A stretch of 10,126 nucleotides of DNA, taken from assembly GCA_946482165.1 (NCBI GenBank), contig CAMLQS010000176.1:1-10126 (forward strand), given 5' to 3'. Positions 6,904 through 10,126 of this stretch are shown in pieces. A program made the translations under genes and the position numbers. The notes under the pieces are model-generated. The model was not told the origin of the DNA. It searched no databases and saw only the letters and a list, made by a program, of their open reading frames with translations. How positions within the stretch are numbered: position 1 is the stretch's first letter; each line of letters begins with the position of its first letter. The DNA comes from an uncultured Verrucomicrobiota bacterium (GTDB lineage Bacteria > Verrucomicrobiota > Verrucomicrobiae > Opitutales > Opitutaceae).

Positions 6904-7966
6904 AATCGGATGAATCGGCGACGAGCGGGGTGGCGGAGGCGATGCGGCGGCCGTCGTGGGCGAGGGCGTAGAGCGGCACGGGGGGATTTTTGTCGAGGCG
7001 CTTCACGAGCGCGGGGTCGACGCGCTTGGGCAACTCAAGCCAATGCAAGCCGGTGGCGTCGCAAGCGAGCAGGCGGGCGTAGGGTTTGAAAACCTCGGGG
7101 CGGCCGAGGGCGCGGGCGGGAAGGAGCGAGGAGCTTGAGTCGGAAGCCGGAGCGGGGCAGGGGACGGACGCGGATGGAGCAAGGTCCGGCGCGATGCCTT
7201 CGCCACGTTCGAGCACGAGGCAGCTGTAGGCCTGGCTGCGGAGATCGACGCCGGCGCGTTGGGCGAAGCGGACCCAGTCGGGGTTGTTTTGCACTCCGAC
7301 AGGCGGCTCGGCGAAAAAGTGGCACCAGTCGCGGGCGTTGGTCTCGGCGAAGAGCGGGCAGTTTTCGCGATGGGTGCAGGGGGCGATGATGCGGTGGCCG
7401 GCGCGCAGCTCGTCGCGGAGCGCGGCGAGGGCGCGGCTGTCGGCATGCGTGCCGGGCTCGATCCAGAGGACGGCGGCGGCGCGTTCGGCGAGGGCGACCA
7501 GCTCGTCGCGAGCGGCGGGAGGGAGCTCGTTGAGCACGTGGCTGACGACGAGCGTGAAAGGCTGCGAAGGGGAGGTGGAAGAATCGAAGTCGACGCGGGG
7601 CAACGCGGGAAACTCGGACGCGGCGCGTTCCGCGGCGAAGGCGACGGCCTCGGGACTGTGATCGTGGAGGGCGAGGCCGGTGAATCGATCCGCTCCGAAG
7701 GCGGCGAGCACGCGGCGGCCGGCGACGCCGGAGCCGCAGCCGTAGTCGAGGAGAACGGTGCCTGCGGGCGGCGTCCAACGGCGGAGGCGGAGTTCGCGGA
7801 GGAGGGCGTCCCATTTCCAGCCGATGCGTTCGGCGTAGGTGGCGTCGTAGGCGGCGAGCGCGGCGCGGTTTTGCCAGTAGGGGCCGGTCGTGGCGGCCTC
7901 GCGTGCGAGGAACGTCGCGCGCAGGCGGTCGAGGGCGGACCAATCGAGGCGGTCGAGATCGGGCAT
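6902..7966 (-). CDS. Rsm22-family methyltransferase-like protein (mitoribosomal Rsm22/METTL17 homologue)
   Basis: The 354-residue product has a Rossmann methyltransferase core with motif I LLDYGCGSGVAG at 72-83 and SHVLNELPP at 142-150. After the core comes the Rsm22 signature IAPCTHRENCPL with Cys197 and Cys203, then DWCHF with Cys215. In the mitochondrial member METTL17 the corresponding cysteines are reported to bind a 4Fe-4S cluster. Cys302 in the C-terminal strand (ARLLACDATGLHWLEL) is the likeliest fourth ligand, with Cys249 as an alternative. Members are thought to act in small ribosomal subunit assembly; enzymatic activity is uncertain. A serine/proline/alanine-rich linker lies at about 256-290. 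The start MPDLDRLDWS is the only reasonable one, 65 bp from the divergent protease gene. The stop codon TAG straddles the edge of the palindromic element. Family call good; the cluster is inference. Confidence 0.85.
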   Translation of the reverse strand: MPDLDRLDWSALDRLRATFLAREAATTGPYWQNRAALAAYDATYAERIGWKWDALLRELRLRRWTPPAGTVLLDYGCGSGVAGRRVLAAFGADRFTGLALHDHSPEAVAFAAERAASEFPALPRVDFDSSTSPSQPFTLVVSHVLNELPPAARDELVALAERAAAVLWIEPGTHADSRALAALRDELRAGHRIIAPCTHRENCPLFAETNARDWCHFFAEPPVGVQNNPDWVRFAQRAGVDLRSQAYSCLVLERGEGIAPDLAPSASVPCPAPASDSSSSLLPARALGRPEVFKPYARLLACDATGLHWLELPKRVDPALVKRLDKNPPVPLYALAHDGRRIASATPLVADSSD

Positions 7967-8031
7967 GGGGAATATTCTGAGGCCTGTGTTCTTGGATTTA
8001 CCGGGAAGAGGGATTTTGCGTCACTGCGAAG

Positions 8032-10053
8032 ATGAAGGTTTCGCGCCCTAGCTTCATCCGCATTGTGCTTTGTTTGGCGATTTTTTCCGCCTGTCTTCGC
8101 GCTGACGAGGCGGCTGAGCAGATGTTGGAAACGGCACGGGCCAAGGCGGCCGAGATGGGCAATGGCGAATTGAGCATATTAAGTCGCGAGCTGACGTTCA
8201 CGGATCTCCGAGAAGGCGAGACGCGAGAAATGAGACGTGAAGCCTACCAACGTCTGGTGGTCACGTGGCGGTCTCCGGGTGATTGGCGGCTGGCCTACAA
8301 ACGTGAGACACAAATCGAGGGCAAAACTCACAGTTCTGCCACTTTTGCATTTTCCAAACTTGGGGAGGAAGCGGGCATGCTGACGCTGAGCTCCGAGGAC
8401 AACGAGCGGGTGGAGGTGAAGTTGCCGCCAAAAATCTTTTTCCAAGAGGCGCGTCAGCGGATCGGTCCTGTGATGAACGTCCTCGTGTTGACTTGGACGC
8501 CTGGCTGGCCGCCCCGGCCGGGTGCCGCTCCCGGAAGCGCATCGGTCGTCGGTGAAGCCAAGTTCGGCGTCAGCCAGATGGTGAACGGGATCATGTGCCA
8601 ACGTATCGACGCCGTCCGCCCGCCGATGCGGGTCTCATTCTGGGTGAACATAAGCACGGGACTCGTGGTCCGCTCGCGCGAGATGCGCGATCCGCGCGAA
8701 ATGACGGGGCGGTCGTCTCTCGTCGAGGTGACCGAAAGTGTTTACACGTATGCACCCGACAAAGGGCGGCATGCTTCGGATTTCGACCTAGGCTCCGGCT
8801 GGTCGATTGTTCAGCCGAGTCTCCCGTCGATGGCCGGTTTGGCTTCGGCGGCCGATCTTGGCGCGTGGGCGCGCGAGGGTGTGGCCGCGTCAGGGACGAA
8901 TGAGTCGGGTTCGGGGCGGAGGGCGCCAAGCGATCCTGACACGAAACCGGCACAGCCGTTGAAGCCGGGCGAAGCTCCGGTCGCGGGAACCCCGTGGACG
9001 CCGGGCGGGATGGTTTCGTCTCCCCCGCCGAAGAGCCCGGTTTCAGCAGGATCGCAATCGCTTGAGGCCGAACAGATGGCGGCGATCGTGCTCGTGGAGG
9101 GCGAGGAAGGCGTGGGCACCGGTTTCATCACGAAGATCCGTGAGCTTCCCTTCATAGTTACCAACCTGCACGTTATCGGCGGCAGCGAAAAACTCCGCGT
9201 GACCACCTTGACGGGAGCGAAGATCGAGGTGGGCGCGATCCATGGCGCTATCGGGCGCGATCTGGCAATCTTGCGAATCGAGGGGACGCCGCCCGCAGCC
9301 TACCTAACGCTCGCGGCCGACCCGCTTCAGACGGCCAAGATCGGAGACAAGGTCGTCGTCGTGGGCAATCGTCGCGGCGGCGGCGTGGCCACCCAGGTAT
9401 CGGGCGTGGTGCAAGGCGTGGGGCCGGACAAGATTGAGGTGGACGCTGCCTTCCAACCCGGCAACAGCGGCAGCCCGATTGTCCATGTCGAGAGCGGGGA
9501 AGTGATCGGTCTGGCGGCTTACTCCCAGACGCGAAAGCTGGATATGCTCGACGGTGTTTTGGCCAGCTCCGCGGCCGGCTCCCAGTCGAGCGAACCGAAG
9601 ACGGAGCAACGCTGGTTTGGTTATCGAATCGACGGCGTGTCGGGTTGGCAGGTGATCGACCTCGCTCGCTGGCGGCAGCAGGCGCGCCGCATAGAGACGT
9701 TTCGCAAGGACAGCGAGGCGCTCTATTATGCGCTCTTGGGCAAGTTTAACCAGACGAGTTCCAGTCCGTCGGTGCATAGCGCCGTTGATCGTTTCCGGAG
9801 GCGATTCGAGCGCACTCAAGTCGCGGATGTGCAGGTCGCCCAAGACGTCGTCGAGTATTTCCGCACCTTGCGGGCTTTGACTGAGAGCGGCAAAAAGGAT
9901 CTTCGCGACGGTGATTACTACGACTATTTCCGAAGCAGCCTCTATTGGGAAACCAGCATTCCGGAGCAGCTGCGCACGCGGGATCAACTGGCCGAATACC
10001 TTGAGCAGGCGGCGGCGAACACCAGCGCGTTTCTGTCGCGGCTGCGGAACTAG
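8032..10053 (+). CDS. Exported LolA-like / trypsin-like serine protease fusion
   Basis: The 673-residue product starts with a signal peptide (MKVSRPSFIRIVLCLAIFSACLRA); IFSAC could be a weak lipobox with Cys21, or cleavage may follow Ala24. Residues about 25-260 resemble LolA/DUF2092-type folds, most clearly VNGIMCQRIDAV (184-195) followed by FWVNISTGLVVRSREM (203-218). A proline- and serine-rich linker (about 285-345) leads to an S1C/HtrA-like protease domain (about 346-500) with the complete triad His380 (VTNLHVIGG), Asp410 (GRDLAILRI) and Ser479 (PGNSGSPIV). No PDZ domain follows; instead a charged, helical C-terminal region of about 170 residues has no family I recognise. The protein probably acts in the periplasm or at the outer membrane. 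The gene is less GC-biased at third positions than its neighbours. Substrate unknown. Confidence 0.85.
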   Translation: MKVSRPSFIRIVLCLAIFSACLRADEAAEQMLETARAKAAEMGNGELSILSRELTFTDLREGETREMRREAYQRLVVTWRSPGDWRLAYKRETQIEGKTHSSATFAFSKLGEEAGMLTLSSEDNERVEVKLPPKIFFQEARQRIGPVMNVLVLTWTPGWPPRPGAAPGSASVVGEAKFGVSQMVNGIMCQRIDAVRPPMRVSFWVNISTGLVVRSREMRDPREMTGRSSLVEVTESVYTYAPDKGRHASDFDLGSGWSIVQPSLPSMAGLASAADLGAWAREGVAASGTNESGSGRRAPSDPDTKPAQPLKPGEAPVAGTPWTPGGMVSSPPPKSPVSAGSQSLEAEQMAAIVLVEGEEGVGTGFITKIRELPFIVTNLHVIGGSEKLRVTTLTGAKIEVGAIHGAIGRDLAILRIEGTPPAAYLTLAADPLQTAKIGDKVVVVGNRRGGGVATQVSGVVQGVGPDKIEVDAAFQPGNSGSPIVHVESGEVIGLAAYSQTRKLDMLDGVLASSAAGSQSSEPKTEQRWFGYRIDGVSGWQVIDLARWRQQARRIETFRKDSEALYYALLGKFNQTSSSPSVHSAVDRFRRRFERTQVADVQVAQDVVEYFRTLRALTESGKKDLRDGDYYDYFRSSLYWETSIPEQLRTRDQLAEYLEQAAANTSAFLSRLRN

Positions 10054-10126
10054 AAATTCGGATTTGCTACGGAGCCGAGCCGGAGCGCGGACACGGAGTT
10101 TGCGGAGACATGCCCTCTTCCGCCGA

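Noticed and set aside
6661..6913. Small proteins encoded across the second palindromic element
   Set aside because: The frames exist on both strands but follow the repeat sequence, lack family resemblance and have no start context.
7967..8031. Promoters in the 65-bp divergent gap between the Rsm22-family and protease genes
   Set aside because: A promoter must be nearby, but no -35/-10 pair with proper spacing could be picked with any confidence on either strand.
1..10126. CRISPR array, tRNA, rRNA or prophage genes
   Set aside because: No regularly spaced identical repeats, cloverleaf-like sequence, rRNA-like segment or phage protein was recognised.

Overview
This is a GC-rich chromosomal window with seven protein genes, two structured palindromic repeats of one family and two copies of a second short repeat. 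The gene content (Kdp potassium pump, Asd, YchF, a bacterial Rsm22-type protein, a LolA-like/trypsin fusion), the absence of clear Shine-Dalgarno sequences and the 'CACGGAT' intergenic repeats fit a Verrucomicrobiota-type bacterium, possibly Opitutaceae. That placement is an inference from general familiarity, not a database match.

Layout. On the minus strand, reading right to left into the left edge, kdpA (3343 to 1658) is followed by kdpB (from 1630, cut off by the window start after the TGDGTNDAP motif). kdpC and any kdpDE regulators would lie outside. A 90-bp AT-enriched gap (3344-3433) upstream of kdpA carries 11-bp-phased CTTAA direct repeats and is the best candidate control region. 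Next, also on minus, is an L,D-transpeptidase (YkuD) gene (4156 to 3434) carrying a 180-bp palindromic element inserted in frame. Diverging from it by a single base is asd (4158-5201, +), which ends in a strong intrinsic terminator. After asd comes an intergenic repeat, then ychF on minus (6520 to 5420). The 381-bp gap 6521-6901 upstream of ychF holds a second 'CACGGAT' repeat and a second copy of the palindromic element, which abuts and partly forms the stop codon of a minus-strand Rsm22-family methyltransferase-like gene (7966 to 6902). Diverging from that gene across 65 bp is a secreted or lipoprotein LolA-like/trypsin-like protease (8032-10053, +). The last 73 bp show nothing I can call.

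How the genes relate. The Kdp genes form one operon for high-affinity potassium uptake. Asd supplies aspartate semialdehyde for lysine, threonine, methionine and diaminopimelate, and the neighbouring YkuD protein belongs to the family that crosslinks diaminopimelate in peptidoglycan; the thematic link is plausible but unproven. YchF and Rsm22 are both translation or ribosome-associated and lie in tandem on the minus strand.

The most interesting object is the roughly 180-bp palindromic repeat family (3855-4034 and 6725-6903). The two copies keep long complementary arms although the arm sequences differ between copies, with at least nine compensated base-pair changes. One copy is inserted in frame inside a catalytic protein domain and the other splits a stop codon, and removing either restores a sensible gene. 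It resembles in principle the Rickettsia palindromic elements that insert within protein genes.
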